DNA of 64,000 nucleotides, taken from Sinorhizobium medicae. Its GTDB lineage: Bacteria > Pseudomonadota > Alphaproteobacteria > Rhizobiales > Rhizobiaceae. Shown here one piece after another: positions 1 to 11,400 of this stretch. The notes under the pieces were generated by a model, which was not told the origin of the DNA, ran no database searches, and saw only the letters and a list, made by a program, of their open reading frames with translations. Position 1 is the first letter of the stretch; the number at the start of each line of letters is the position of its first letter. The position numbers and the translations under genes are program-made. The stretch covers positions 1 to 64,000 of the forward strand of contig NZ_VITA01000013.1 in the NCBI RefSeq assembly GCF_007827695.1. Reading direction: 5' to 3'.

Positions 1-95
1 AACACAAGATCACCGTGCTCTTCCTCGTCGGCGATGCGGGCGCACCGGTCGGCATCCTGCATATTCACGATCTGCTGCGCGCCGGCGTCGCCTGA
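1..95 (+). CDS. kpsF3: KpsF/KdsD-type arabinose-5-phosphate isomerase, C-terminal end only
   Basis: The first 95 bases read in one frame from base 3 to a TGA at 93-95. The encoded tail contains VGILHIHDLLRAGVA, the characteristic end of the second CBS domain of sugar-phosphate isomerases of the KpsF/KdsD/GutQ family, which convert ribulose-5-phosphate to arabinose-5-phosphate for Kdo synthesis. The sugar-isomerase domain lies outside the window. The gene runs towards rkpJ and their 3' ends overlap by 31 bp. In S. fredii a kpsF3 gene is known beside rkpAGHIJ, so the symbol rests mainly on synteny. Confidence 0.72.
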   Translation, partial: HKITVLFLVGDAGAPVGILHIHDLLRAGVA

Positions 96-1387
96 TCCTT
101 CATCTTCACCGGCTTTTGCCGGGGCGGGGGATCGACGAAGGCACCGGGCTCATTGACATCGTTGCGATGCAGGCGCTCGGCGATCGCCTTGGCGCCGGCG
201 TCCGTTCCTGCACGGGAATAGAAGTTGCCGCGCACCTGGATCGAAGCGGCCATCAACCTGAACGTTGCCGTGGCCAGGGCGGGGTCCGGTGCCTGTGGTG
301 CCTCCCAGAAAAGGTCGAGTGGCTGCTGATCCGTCAGGCCGGCGATGTCGAAGACCGCCGTGCCCAGGATCTTCACGGGCTTGCCCTGCTTCAGGGCATG
401 CAGTCCGGCGGTCGAGTTGACCGTTACCATGCCGGAACTGTTCTGCATGAGAAGGTCGAGATTGCCTCCATCGAGAAAGAAAACCCTCTCCCAGATGCCG
501 AGCGAGGCGGCGATGCCTGCAGTGATCTTGCGCCAGGGGATCAGGCCGTTGTCGAGCGGGTGTAGCTTGATGGCCAGCCTGGTTCCAGCGGGCGCATGCC
601 GCGCGAAAGAGGCAAGGATGGCGTCGATCGCTTCCCGCTGACTGCTGAAAGGTGAATGCGCACGCAACTGGTAGTCCGTTTCGAGCTGAAGCGGGTAGAC
701 GAAGTATGGCGCACCTGCACCGGCCAGTGATCGGATCAGTGCATCCGACTTCCGCCGTTCAGCCCTGCCGGTCGCCAGCCGCCGGATCCAGCCGGCATAT
801 TCGGCAAGCGGGTGGAAGATCGCGTGACGGCGATAGCCGGGAAAGAGGAAACAGAGAAAGACGTTCGGCAGATTGTAGAGGAGGTCGTAAGCAGCTTCGG
901 CAATAAAGGTCTGACGGTAACGCCGCTTCCAGTCCGGCTCGGGCAGTCCTGCCGATGCACGCAGGATTTGCACGGGGTCCGTCGGAAAATGCGAGTTTGA
1001 CGACATGCCGCCGCGCTCGAGGGTCAGCCAGTCGGGCCTGAGATATCCCATCTCGACGACGAAGACGCGAATGCCGGCGTTTCGCGCGGCGGCTGTGGCA
1101 GTGCGATGATAGGGGCGCTCTTCGCCAAGCAGCACAAGATCGGTGACGGAGTGGCGGCGGATGAAGGTCTCCACGAAAGCCGGCCATTCGGCAAGCGAGC
1201 CACGATAATCCTGGCCGCCCCGGCGGCGCCAGAATATCCGGTCGCCGACATTGAGATTGATGCGAAGACAGGTGTTGCCCAAGGCCTCGAGATGCCCGGC
1301 AATCTTGGCGAAGATCGGCGACGACGGACCCTGAAGGAACAGGAAGGTCCTTGGCGTCGCAGGGTTGTTCATCTTGTCTGCCGTCAT
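65..1387 (-). CDS. rkpJ: RkpJ, KpsS/LipB-like capsular polysaccharide protein
   Basis: A 440-residue protein with the capsule-synthesis fold of KpsS/LipB: a nucleotide-sugar-like start (FLFLQGPSSPIF), an ELGEERPYH-like segment after the first 80 residues (LVLLGEERPYH), and the C-terminal sugar-binding part with FVYPLQLETDYQ and MVTVNSTAGLHALKQGKPV. KpsS proteins are known to transfer the first Kdo onto a lipid acceptor for capsule export; that role is inferred here. It is the last gene of the leftward rkp operon, 15 bp after rkpI. A second ATG five codons in (1372) is an alternative start. The 3' end overlaps the convergent kpsF gene. Confidence 0.85.
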   Translation of the reverse strand: MTADKMNNPATPRTFLFLQGPSSPIFAKIAGHLEALGNTCLRINLNVGDRIFWRRRGGQDYRGSLAEWPAFVETFIRRHSVTDLVLLGEERPYHRTATAAARNAGIRVFVVEMGYLRPDWLTLERGGMSSNSHFPTDPVQILRASAGLPEPDWKRRYRQTFIAEAAYDLLYNLPNVFLCFLFPGYRRHAIFHPLAEYAGWIRRLATGRAERRKSDALIRSLAGAGAPYFVYPLQLETDYQLRAHSPFSSQREAIDAILASFARHAPAGTRLAIKLHPLDNGLIPWRKITAGIAASLGIWERVFFLDGGNLDLLMQNSSGMVTVNSTAGLHALKQGKPVKILGTAVFDIAGLTDQQPLDLFWEAPQAPDPALATATFRLMAASIQVRGNFYSRAGTDAGAKAIAERLHRNDVNEPGAFVDPPPRQKPVKMKDQATPARSRS

Positions 1388-1402
1388 CGGTGGCGAAAGG
1401 CG

Positions 1403-2995
1403 CTATTGCAGCGCGTCCTTGTGCAGATTGGCGTGCTTCAGCATGGACCCGAGCAGGTTCCAGGGATCCTCGTCTTTCGCTTGCTTCGAGCTATGGGCCG
1501 AAGCGCGCGCCTTGGCGAGCGGCACGATGAAATAATCCGAGCGGGGATCCGGGAAGGGGTCCGCGAAAGACTTCAGAAGGGGCGCATGGTCGCCATAGAA
1601 GACGAGCCAGACCGGCCGGTCGAGCTTGTTGAGGCCGTCGACCAACTGCTTCAGCGCGGCGTCCGACTGCTCGAGAATTGCCAGATAGATGTCGACCGGG
1701 TTGGTGAGCGTTCCGACACGTCCTGGCTCCCAGGGGCCGTGGTTGGCCATTGATGCGACGAAGAAGAAACCGCTTTCCTCTTCCGGCAGCTTCTGGACCT
1801 CGCTCAGCACGCGCGCCGCCAGCGTCGCGTCGGAGACATAGAGTCCGTCACGCTCCGGATTGTGGTCGAAGGCATCGAGCATGGTCAGCTTCTCGAATCC
1901 GAGAAGGGGCATTGCCTTATGCCTCAGGAAGAATGTCCGGTCGTAGGGGTGGATGAAATGCGTGCGCCAACCGGCACGCTTCAGCTTTCCCGGCCAGACG
2001 ACGTCGGCATAGTGCGCGGCGCGGAGATAGGGATAGCTTGCGTCGACGTGAATATCGTCGGGAACGAGGCCGCTGAGGACCGCAAACTCGGTCCGCAGCG
2101 TATATCCGCCTTCGAAGACATTGCTCAATCGGCCCCATTGCACCGCCTGCTTGCGCAGCCGGTCGATCGTCGGAAGCTTGATGGAATCGACGCCGAAGTG
2201 CCGCATGTCGATGAAGGACTCCGATTGCCATACTACGATGAGCGGGGCTTCCTCGTGACCGATGAGGTCGTGTACTGCGGCGCGCAGCATTCCCGACAAT
2301 TCGGCGACGATCTTGTCGCGCTTGACGCCGAGCCAGATGATGAAGTGGAAGACGACGGAAGCGAAGGTGCCGAAACGCACCGTGTTGATCTTGACGTTGA
2401 TCGCCTTCACAAGCCTCTGCACGAGAGCGGCTGTCGGGCGGTTGACCGGTCCGTAGAACAGCAGGGCCCAGGGCCCGGCGGCAATTCCGATCAAGACGAG
2501 AACCCAGAAGAGCCGGTTTCTCTCGGGCAGGATAGCAGGCTCGAAATACATATAGAGCCCCGACACGCCAAACACGTACAGGAAGGCGACGATCCAGAAG
2601 ACGACGTTCAGTGAGGTCGCATAGAAGATGGACTTGTATTTGAATACGTCCGCGACCAGGGCGATGTCGGAAAAGACCAATGGCTCGCGGATGAACTTGT
2701 ACTTGGCGCGGGAAATGCCGGTGAAGATGATGAAGAAACTCATCGTTCCGGCAGCGGCATAGAGCGGCCTCCACGAAATAGCGAAAAAGCCGGCGAAAAC
2801 GAGTGCGATGACCGGCAGCCGGGCGAGGCGGTCTATCCTGTCGTGATGGCGACCATATCGAGGTGCGTTCTTCCGGCGTTCGCGCGCCGGCAGAGCGAAA
2901 CGGTCCGTATGGAAGATCACCGCGCAGGCCAGCAGATAGCAGCCAAGGGTCAAGGCTAAGGGGTAGTCATGCAGTTGGAAGGGAATGAGCGCCAA
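1403..2995 (-). CDS. rkpI: RkpI, membrane sulfatase/LTA-synthase-like protein
   Basis: A 530-residue inner-membrane protein. The first ~240 residues hold about five hydrophobic segments (around 12-28, 60-75, 80-95, 128-150 and 162-182). A periplasmic alkaline-phosphatase-superfamily domain follows, with VVWQSESFID near 254, the nucleophile region YTLRTEFAVLSG and the metal-binding FYGDHAPLL. LTA-synthase-type enzymes transfer phosphoglycerol-like groups; RkpI is known to be needed for K-antigen production, but its substrate is not evident. The start is TTG at 2995, because no ATG occurs before residue ~85 and AAAGG lies about 8 bases upstream. Confidence 0.85.
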   Translation of the reverse strand: MALIPFQLHDYPLALTLGCYLLACAVIFHTDRFALPARERRKNAPRYGRHHDRIDRLARLPVIALVFAGFFAISWRPLYAAAGTMSFFIIFTGISRAKYKFIREPLVFSDIALVADVFKYKSIFYATSLNVVFWIVAFLYVFGVSGLYMYFEPAILPERNRLFWVLVLIGIAAGPWALLFYGPVNRPTAALVQRLVKAINVKINTVRFGTFASVVFHFIIWLGVKRDKIVAELSGMLRAAVHDLIGHEEAPLIVVWQSESFIDMRHFGVDSIKLPTIDRLRKQAVQWGRLSNVFEGGYTLRTEFAVLSGLVPDDIHVDASYPYLRAAHYADVVWPGKLKRAGWRTHFIHPYDRTFFLRHKAMPLLGFEKLTMLDAFDHNPERDGLYVSDATLAARVLSEVQKLPEEESGFFFVASMANHGPWEPGRVGTLTNPVDIYLAILEQSDAALKQLVDGLNKLDRPVWLVFYGDHAPLLKSFADPFPDPRSDYFIVPLAKARASAHSSKQAKDEDPWNLLGSMLKHANLHKDALQ

Positions 2996-3205
2996 GCCGT
3001 TACCTTTTAGCCGTTTCGCCGCCGTCTCCGTCTCGGCACAAGACCGTTCCGCGAGAGTTAGGGTCGTTCTGCTTTATCCGAAGCGCGGAATCGCCCAGAC
3101 TTTATGTTCTCCCGCAATTTCAGGACGGAAACCGCCATGCACTTGTCCTGGAATTGCTCTAAAGCCTAATGATAACCGGCACAAGCATTCCGGGGGACAT
3201 CGGCA

Positions 3206-4009
3206 TCATCGTCCACTGCGACGCGCAATCGCCCGATCGAACCACCAATCGATGAGGGGCCGGACCGCTGGCCCGAAGCGGCCGAGCAGATGCAAGGCCA
3301 TCCCGAAATAGATCTCGAACCGCCGCTGGTCGACACCCTTGACGATCTTCCGCGCGACCGCCTCGGCCGTCCATGGCCGGACCGCTCCCATGACCACGCT
3401 TGCCTCCTCGGGTCGGGCGGCAAGCTCTCTCCTGAACTGCGGCGTCTCCGTATCGGGCGGAAAGCAGATCGATATCCGGACATTGTGGCAGCGCGCTTCG
3501 CTGCGCAGCGCCTGGGCGAACCCGCTGAGCGCGAACTTCGAGGCGCAATAGGCGGTATAACCGTATATGCCGATCAGTCCGGCACCCGAAGAGACCAGCA
3601 CGATATGGCCGTTGCGCCGTTTCACCATCTCGGGGTAAACGGCGCGGATGGCGTGCACCGAGCCGGAAAAGTTCGTCTCGATCTGGCGGGTGAAGGCGGC
3701 GCCCGGCAAAGCCTCGAAGGCGGCAGGTTCGACGATGCCTGCCGAGGTCACGAGAATGTCGCAGGGCCCGAACCTGTCCATACAGCGCGAGATCGCCGCT
3801 CCGACCTCCTCTTCCTTGGAGACATCGGCGGCTTCCACATGAACCGCTCCGGTCTCTATGCCACCTTCCTGCACCAGCTTCTGCGCCGCCTGCTCCAGGA
3901 GGTCGCGGGACCGGGCGATAAGCGAGAGCCTGGCTCCACGTGCAGCATAGATCGAGGCGAGTGCCAACCCGATCCCGCTCGAGCCGCCGGTAATGATCAC
4001 ATGTGTCAT
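3206..4009 (-). CDS. rkpH: RkpH, short-chain dehydrogenase/reductase
   Basis: A 267-residue classical short-chain dehydrogenase. It shows the cofactor motif TGGSSGIG near the N-terminus, an ILVTSAG segment and the catalytic YTAYCASKFALSG (Tyr and Lys). The closest functional group I recognise is 3-ketosphinganine/3-oxoacyl-type reductases, which fits its place after the oxoamine synthase RkpG: RkpG would form an amino ketone and RkpH would reduce it (inference). ATG at 4009 is preferred over the in-frame TTG two codons upstream. It lies 39 bp downstream of rkpG; 210 bp without a gene separate it from rkpI. Confidence 0.85.
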   Translation of the reverse strand: MTHVIITGGSSGIGLALASIYAARGARLSLIARSRDLLEQAAQKLVQEGGIETGAVHVEAADVSKEEEVGAAISRCMDRFGPCDILVTSAGIVEPAAFEALPGAAFTRQIETNFSGSVHAIRAVYPEMVKRRNGHIVLVSSGAGLIGIYGYTAYCASKFALSGFAQALRSEARCHNVRISICFPPDTETPQFRRELAARPEEASVVMGAVRPWTAEAVARKIVKGVDQRRFEIYFGMALHLLGRFGPAVRPLIDWWFDRAIARRSGR

Positions 4010-4048
4010 GGACAAACCCGTTGGCGGACTGCTTGCAGCAGGTTGTGA

Positions 4049-5461
4049 TCAGCGTGCAGAGAGTGCACTCAGCATCTTCTCGATATCGACGCCACCGAGG
4101 CCGAAATTCCGATCGGTAAGATCCTTCAGCCGTTCAGCCGTCAACGCGACGGTGCGGCGGATCTGTTCGTCCGTATGGTCGCAGGTGATGAAGAAGCGCA
4201 ACCGCGCCAGACCTTCCGGCACTGCCGGGTGGATGATCGGCAGCACGTTGACGCCGGCTGCGAGCAGGTCGTTCGAAAGCTGGACGGCGCGAAGCGAATC
4301 TCCGACGATGACGGGCACGACCGAAAAGCCGCCGCTCAGACCCGTGTCGAGGCCGGCCTCCTTGGCAAGTTTCAGGAACAGGCTGCCGTTGCGTCTCACC
4401 GCCGCCGTGCGCTCCGGCTCTCTCGCCAGGATGTCGAGGCTGGCGACAGCCGATGCGGCGAGCACGGGCGCGAGACCAACGCTATACACGAAGCCGCCGG
4501 CGGAAGCCTTCAGGACGGCCGCAAGCGCGGCGCTTCCCGCTATGTAGCCGCCGCAACTCGACGTGGTCTTCGACAGCGTTCCCATCCAGATGTCGACTTC
4601 GTGCGGATCGACCCCGAAATGTTCGGCAAGGCCCCTGCCGTGCCGGCCGAGGACCCCAAGCGAATGCGCTTCGTCGACCATGAGCCAGAAGCCGTATTCG
4701 GCCCGAAGCTTCAGAAGCGCCGGCAGATTGGCGACATCGCCATCCATCGAATAAATGCCCTCGACGATCACCAGTATGCGCCGGTAATCGCCGGCGACGG
4801 TGCGCAGGACGTGCTCTAGATCCGCTGTGTCGTTGTGCTTGAAGAAGCGGCGTGTCGCGCCGGAAAGCTTGATGCCGGCAAGCGCGCTGTTGTGGATGAA
4901 CTCGTCGTGGATGACGAGGTCCTTCGGTCCCATCAGGCAACTGATGGCAGCGACATTCGTCAGATAGCCGCTTACGAAACAAACGGCGGCATCGACGCCG
5001 TAGAACTGCGCGATCTTGTCTTCCAGCTCCACATGCTGCGGCCGCTCGCCGGCCACGAGGCGGCTCGCAGAGGCGGAAATCCCGAAATCGGCGATCGTGT
5101 CACGCGCCCGCTCGAGAACGTGAGCATGTCGATTGAGACCGAGATAGTCGTAGGAGGCAAAGTTGATCAGCTTGCGGCCGTCGATCATCGTCGTCGCGCC
5201 GGCTGCCGTCTGATGGGCGCGGTAAAACGGATTGGCGATGCCGAGCTGCTCGCTGGCGATCTTTTGTGTAAGAACCTGCTTATATTCAGGCAGGTCCTCG
5301 AACCGCGCCTGCTCGCGGCGCGGGGCAGGCGGCAGCTCCCGTTCCGAACGCGCCATTCGGTTGCGCTCGGACGACTGATGGGTGTTCCTCATCCTGTCCA
5401 GCAGGCTCTCCTTGAGCGTGCTGTTCATTTTGGGGAAGGTCTGGCCTTTTCCGTCGCTCAT
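4049..5461 (-). CDS. rkpG: RkpG, PLP-dependent alpha-oxoamine synthase/acyltransferase
   Basis: A 470-residue class II aminotransferase-fold protein related to 8-amino-7-oxononanoate synthase, glycine C-acetyltransferase and serine palmitoyltransferase. The PLP lysine is in GTLSKTTSSCGGY (about K298), and the active-site Asp-His segment is MVDEAHSLGVLG. Such enzymes condense an acyl thioester with an amino acid, so RkpG probably takes the acyl chain made on the RkpA carrier domain (inference). Its ATG overlaps the rkpA TGA as ATGA (5458-5461), which suggests translational coupling. About 60 polar, charged residues precede the fold. Confidence 0.88.
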   Translation of the reverse strand: MSDGKGQTFPKMNSTLKESLLDRMRNTHQSSERNRMARSERELPPAPRREQARFEDLPEYKQVLTQKIASEQLGIANPFYRAHQTAAGATTMIDGRKLINFASYDYLGLNRHAHVLERARDTIADFGISASASRLVAGERPQHVELEDKIAQFYGVDAAVCFVSGYLTNVAAISCLMGPKDLVIHDEFIHNSALAGIKLSGATRRFFKHNDTADLEHVLRTVAGDYRRILVIVEGIYSMDGDVANLPALLKLRAEYGFWLMVDEAHSLGVLGRHGRGLAEHFGVDPHEVDIWMGTLSKTTSSCGGYIAGSAALAAVLKASAGGFVYSVGLAPVLAASAVASLDILAREPERTAAVRRNGSLFLKLAKEAGLDTGLSGGFSVVPVIVGDSLRAVQLSNDLLAAGVNVLPIIHPAVPEGLARLRFFITCDHTDEQIRRTVALTAERLKDLTDRNFGLGGVDIEKMLSALSAR

Positions 5462-8400
5462 TGGGTCAGTGCTTTTTCCTTGGCCGCGCCGACATGACGC
5501 TGCGTGAGCGCTGTTACGATCTTGTCGTCTCCGGCCTCGCCCTCATTGCTCTGGTCGCGCTTGCTTACCTTTTCATGCAGCTTGCGTGCGATATCGCCGA
5601 CCGTCGTGTTATCAGCGACGCCGCTCAACGGCATGTCGAAGCCGGTGTTCTGCTGGAAACTCATGCCCAGTTCCACGGCCATGAGGCTGTCCAGGCCGAT
5701 CTCTTTCAAGATCTTTCCGCGCGTGACCGTATCCTTCGACACGCGCAGGATGGCAGCGATCTCGCCGGCCACCAGATCGAAGAGGATGTCCTCGGCCTCC
5801 TGTGGCGACTTGCCTTCGATCATTGCGACGAGATCCATCTTCGTGCCCTCGGCGCCGGCGGCATGCTGATCGGCGCTTCGCAGGATTACCTCGAAGAGCG
5901 CGTTGCGGGCGACCGGCAAATTGCGGGCAGCCGTCCAGTCGATCTCCGAGATCATCACGACGGCCGCGTCGACAGTGCCCGGATCCGCGGCAATATGGCT
6001 TTCGACCATGTCGAGTGCCAGCTGAGCCTTCAACGCCGTTTTACCGATTCGCTTGGCAAGCAGGTCGTTGACTTCGGCGTTCTGCGTGAGGTAGCCGGCA
6101 TCGGCGATCGCGCCGAAGCCCACGGCAAGGCCCGCAAGGCCCTCTTGGCGCCGTGCGCGGGCAAGGCCCTCGAGATAGCCGTTGGCGGCGACGTAATTCG
6201 CCTGGCCCGGATTGCCGACCAGCGTCGTTGCCGACGAGAACAGGATGAAGTTGTCGAGCCTGTCGCCACGGGTGAGACGATCGAGAATGGCCGCTCCCTT
6301 GGCCTTTGTGTCGATGACCGGGCGGTTGCGCTCGCGATTGAGATTGCTGATCAGCGCGTCGTCGAGCACCATCGCCGCATGAATGACGGAGCGAAGCGGC
6401 GCTTCGGAACGAAGCGCATCCAGAAGCGTCTCCACGGCCGCGGGATCCGTGATGTCGCAAGCGTGAACCGATGCGACGACGCCGTCGTTCTGCCAGCGTT
6501 CGATCATGGCGCGCGTTTCCGCATCCGGCAGACCGCGGCGGGAGCACAGCGCAATCCGGCGCGCACCTCTTTCTACGAGCCAGTTGGCGGTGACGAGGCC
6601 GAAGCCGCCGATGCCGCCCACGACGAGATGGATGCCGTGCGGATCGACCTTCATGTCTCTCTCAGGCTTCTTCATTACCTCGTGCCTTCCGGCCACGGGC
6701 GGCAGCACGACGATCTTGCCAATGTGTCCGGCATTCTGCATCAGCCGGAAAGCGTTGCCGATTTCATCGTAATCGAAGGCGCGGTAGGGAAGCGGCGTAA
6801 GCTTGCCTTCCTCGAACAGCGCTCCAATCTCCATGAAGATGCGTTTCGTCAGATCCGGAGCCTTCACGAGCAGCTGGTCGGCATCGATACCGAAATAGCT
6901 GACATTGCGGCGGAATGGCCTCAGCCCGATCTTGCTATCGGCGTAGTAGTCGCGCTTGCCAAGCTCCAGGAACCGGCCGAAAGGTTTCACCAGCGAGAGG
7001 CTCTGCTCCATCGCCTCGGCAAAAAGTGAGTTGAGCACGAGGTCCACGCCTTCGCCGCCGGTGACCGAACGGACATCGTTGACGAAGCCGAGCGAACGAG
7101 AGTCGAAGACGTAGTCGGCCCCGAGCATCGTCAGGAAGCGCCGTTTTTCGCGCGTTCCCGCCGTGGCGATGACCTTGGCTCCCTTCAACTTAGCGACCTG
7201 AAGCGCGGCGAGACCGACGCCGCCGGCAGCACCGTGGATCAGGATCGTTTCCCCGGCCTGAATGCGGCCGAGTTCGACAATGGCATAATAGGCGGTAAGG
7301 AAGGCGACCGGTAGGGTGGCCGCGGCCACCGGGTTCATGGCGCGCGGCAACTTGGCAATGCCGGCGCGAGCGACAATCGCATGTGTCGAGAACGCGGAGG
7401 AGGCGATCGCCATCACCGCATCGCCGACGGCGAGGTCGTCGACCTCTTCGCCAACCGCGACCACATGGCCGGAGAGTTCCATGCCGATCGTCGCTCCGGC
7501 AAAGCCATCCTCCAACGCCTCTTCGGGCAGCAGACCCATGGCCCACATTACGTCGCGGAAATTCAGGCCGGTCGCCGCGACGGCAACGAGGACTTCACCG
7601 CGACCCGGCTCCGGTATGTTCGTCTCTTCCCAGGCGATGCTTGCGATCTGAGAGCTGACACGCTGGCGAATGGTCGCGGCCGTGAAGGCGGTCGTTTTAC
7701 CATCAGCCTTGTTCGTAGCGCCGGGAACCGCCCGGAGCTCGGAAAGCAGGCCCGTCTTCCGGTCAAACAGCCATTCCCGGTTCAATCCCGAAACCGTCAG
7801 CAGGGGGATCGCCAAGGAGAGAATATCCTTGCGGCCGATATCGGCATCGCCGGCAAGATCGAGCGTATGGATATCGATGAACTCATATTCGTTCTGCAGA
7901 ACCCGGGCAAACGCCCACAATCCGGAATTCAATCCGCAGCTTGCCGACGCCTTGACCGGAGCGCCGCCCGGGGCCACGAGCACGAGGCGCGGCCGGTCGT
8001 CGCCATCGGGTTCTGCACCGGCCAGGTGCTGTTTCAGTGCCTCGGCGAAGGCGCTGAGCGCCAGCACGCGGGACTGCAGCAGGGCAGAATCCTCATCTGC
8101 GGCGCGGTCCGCCTCGGACATGAAGATCGCGCGGACCGGCCTGTCGCCAAGGGCTGCAAGGGCGTCGCGCAGGGTCGCAAGATCTGCGGCAATGTCGCCG
8201 GTCACACGGACGTGGTTAGCCCCCTTACCGGCGGCCAAAATCTTCTGCGTTGCGGGCTCTATCAGCAGATATGGCGCCGCGCCGCCGCCCGGCACTTCAC
8301 CGACGCTTGCGGCTGCTGTGCCGCGGGCTTCGATCAGGATGGTGCTGCCATGAGGGCATTCGCGATCCGTCACGACAACGTCGCCAAGGTCCAGGTCTTC

Positions 8401-11400
8401 AAGGCATTTCTGCCAATGCGGTACCGCCGCGATCTTGCCGATAGGGAACTCCGCCGCCTGGCTGCGCTCGAACCATCCGCCCGAGAGACCCAGGGCGAAG
8501 TCGGCGAAGATGGAAGGGGCACTGACGGCCGCAATGAGGCCGCTTCCGGGAAGCATGGAGCGAAGGGCCGATCGCACCCCGCTCCCCTCTTCGATCAGAT
8601 GGTAGAGATTATCCGAAGCGCTGACGGCGAGGTCGAACGAGCCGATATCGGCGAATTCGCTCTTCTTGAGCACGCGCACATGCGCATCCTCCTCGAAGGC
8701 GATTTCGAGGTTGCGCTGTGCATTGTCGCGCGGCTCGAAAATGGAAAGCGCCGCACCATGGCGGGCCGCGAGATCGGCCAACCGGCGGCTGAAGCCGGCA
8801 GAGACGCTGCCGAGTTCGATAAGCCGCAGACGGGACCCGGCAGGTTGGGCAGCGAGAGCGCCTGCAAGCGTATGAAGAACGTGGTCCATGCGCGATCGGC
8901 TCGCCGCGGAATGCACGGCCTGATGGTCGAGCGTCGCTTCGCTCATGAAAGCGGCATTGAAAGAAGCCGACGCGTCACCGGCCGGTGCCGGCGCAAGCAG
9001 CGCATCGAGACGGCTGAGTGCTTCCGTATAGGCGTTGTTGACGAGGACCGCTTCTACGGCACGATCGGGGCGATCGCCGTAAAGTTCGCCAAGGATCTCC
9101 GGCACGGTCGGAAGCATGAACTCGGGGGCGACCTTCCAGGTGCCGTTCTGGTGCTCGCAGAGTCCCGCATCCTCGAGCGTCAGGAGGCAGCTCGTCAGGA
9201 AGCATTGGAAATCGAGGTCCCCGGGCAGCGCGTCACTGCGAACCGTGGCTGTCCCCTTGCCGAGCTTCAGGGCGATCTCCTGACAGGCGCGATATATGGC
9301 GGCGTTGAAGAGCAGGGTCGCATTGTCGAGGCCATCGTTGTCGATTGGCTCAACCAGCTTCGCAGGCATGGCGGCTGCGCGTTTCATGCCGGGCACGAGC
9401 ACGTCGGAAAGCACGGCTTCATAGTGGAAGGAAAGACCTTCCAGCGTCTTGTGCTTGCGCAGATAGGTACGGCGGAAGCGGCAATCCTCGAAATGCGCGA
9501 TCGCGGCGCCGGTCTCGTCGAAGAAATGGAACTTCGCCTTGATCGAATTGGCGCTGACCCTCTCTATCTCGATCATCGCGCGGGCGATCCGCCGGCCGGC
9601 ATTGACGACGCGTACCGAGCCGAAGCGGACAGGAATGTAGGGCGCGCCGCCCCTGTCGCCGGTGAAGCGGTCGAAGAGCGCGACCAGTCCGTGAAAGGTC
9701 GCATCGACCGAGATCGGATGAAGCGCATAGGTGAGGTGGGGGTGCCCCGATGCCTGAGGTTGCTTCAGCTCGACCTCGATGAGCCGGTCTCCATAGGCGA
9801 CCGCTTTGGAGAGAAGCTGGAAACGCGGTCCGTAGTCCAGACCGAATTGCTTCGCGGTTCCATAGGCTTTGGCTGCAGAAACGCTCGCCGTCCTCGCCAG
9901 ACCCTTGGTGGACGGACACTCGTTGCGCGTCGCCGGCAGAGGTTTGCGGCTTCGGGCGACGGCATGCACGGTCCAATCGTCTTCCGAGAGGCGCTCGCGC
10001 GAGCGGATTTCTATGTCTCCGGTCTCGGGCGACAGGATGGTCGAGAGCTCCATGATACGGCTGTCGCTGAGTTCCAGCGGGCGAACGATCTCCAGATTGG
10101 TGATCTCGACCTCGTCGCTGCCGTGATATTGCTGTGCGGCGGAGACGGCGATTTCGATGAAACCGCTGCCCGGCAGAATGGCCTTGCCATCGACCACGTG
10201 TTCGGCGAGATCCGGAAACAGATGCGCGTCGACGTGGTTCTTCCAGCTGCCCGCATTGGGGTCGCCACGCCAGCCGTTGAGGCGGTAGGGCTTTGCGGAG
10301 CGTCCGAAGAGATCCGTTGCATCGGTCGTGGTGGCCGGTCGCAGTTCCACGGGCTCGAAGGGCAGGGCGGGCAGTTCGACGAATGCATTCCGCTTGCCGT
10401 AGACGCGTGACCGGTCGACGGCGGCGCCATGAGCGACGGCGCGCGCCATGGATGCCGAAATCGGGTCGTGGCCGCTGCCGCCGGCGTCGCGCAGCAATGT
10501 CGGTACGACCAATGCCGGCACGGCCGCCTGCTTGATCGTCTCCTTGACGTAGGATCCGAGGATCGGTCGCGGCGAGATCTCGATGAACAGCCTGCAGCCG
10601 AGTTCGAGCGCGGCCTCGGCGGCGGCCTGGAAACGGACCGGCTCGCGAACGTTCTTCCACCAGTAGTCGGGATCGAGCTCGGTCCCGTCGAGCGCGGCAC
10701 CGGTGACGGTCGAGAGATAGGTCAGTTCTGTCCGGCGGGGGGCGATGTCCGGGATGTCGGAGAGGAACGCCTCTTTCGCCCGATCGATGATCGGATGGTG
10801 GAACGGATAGTTGATGTCGAGGATTTGAACCGGGATTTTCGCCTTGCGGGCCGCGTCCCGGTAAGCCGAGATCTCGTCCGCCGGACCGGAAATCGTTACC
10901 GAATTATGGGCGTTGATCGCTGCGACGCAGATATCCTCGAGCCCGCGCTCCGCCGCAAAGGCCTTGGCTGCCTCTGCGCCGAACATCACGGCGGCCATCG
11001 TGCCCTGGCCTGCCAGAAGGTCCTGGTGCAGCGATCGCTTGGCGACGATCGACACTGCGTCGACGAGCGACAGCGCCCCCGCCGCATAGGCAGCCGCGAT
11101 CTCGCCAACCGAGTGACCGAACACGGCCGTCGGCTTGATGCCCATCGCCACGAGCGAGTCGGAGAGCGCGGCCTGGATCGCGAACAGCAGTGGTTGGGCG
11201 ACTTTCGTATCCGCGAGCTTCCCGTCGAGTTCGGGGTCGGTCAGAAGGTCGGTGAGGACGACATCCGAATGGAACCGGAAGAGGGCGCTGACCGAGGTGA
11301 ACGATTGACGGAAATGCAGGTTCTCGCGGAACGCCTCGATGCCCATGCCTGCCCATTGCGAGCCGTTGCCTGAAAAGACGAAGGCGACCTTTGCGTCCTT

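Noticed and set aside
7381-10410. 1009-codon ORF on the plus strand inside rkpA
   Set aside because: Exact antisense of the RkpA DH-to-ER part, whose motifs are intact; long antisense ORFs are expected at this GC content and this one has no recognisable domain.
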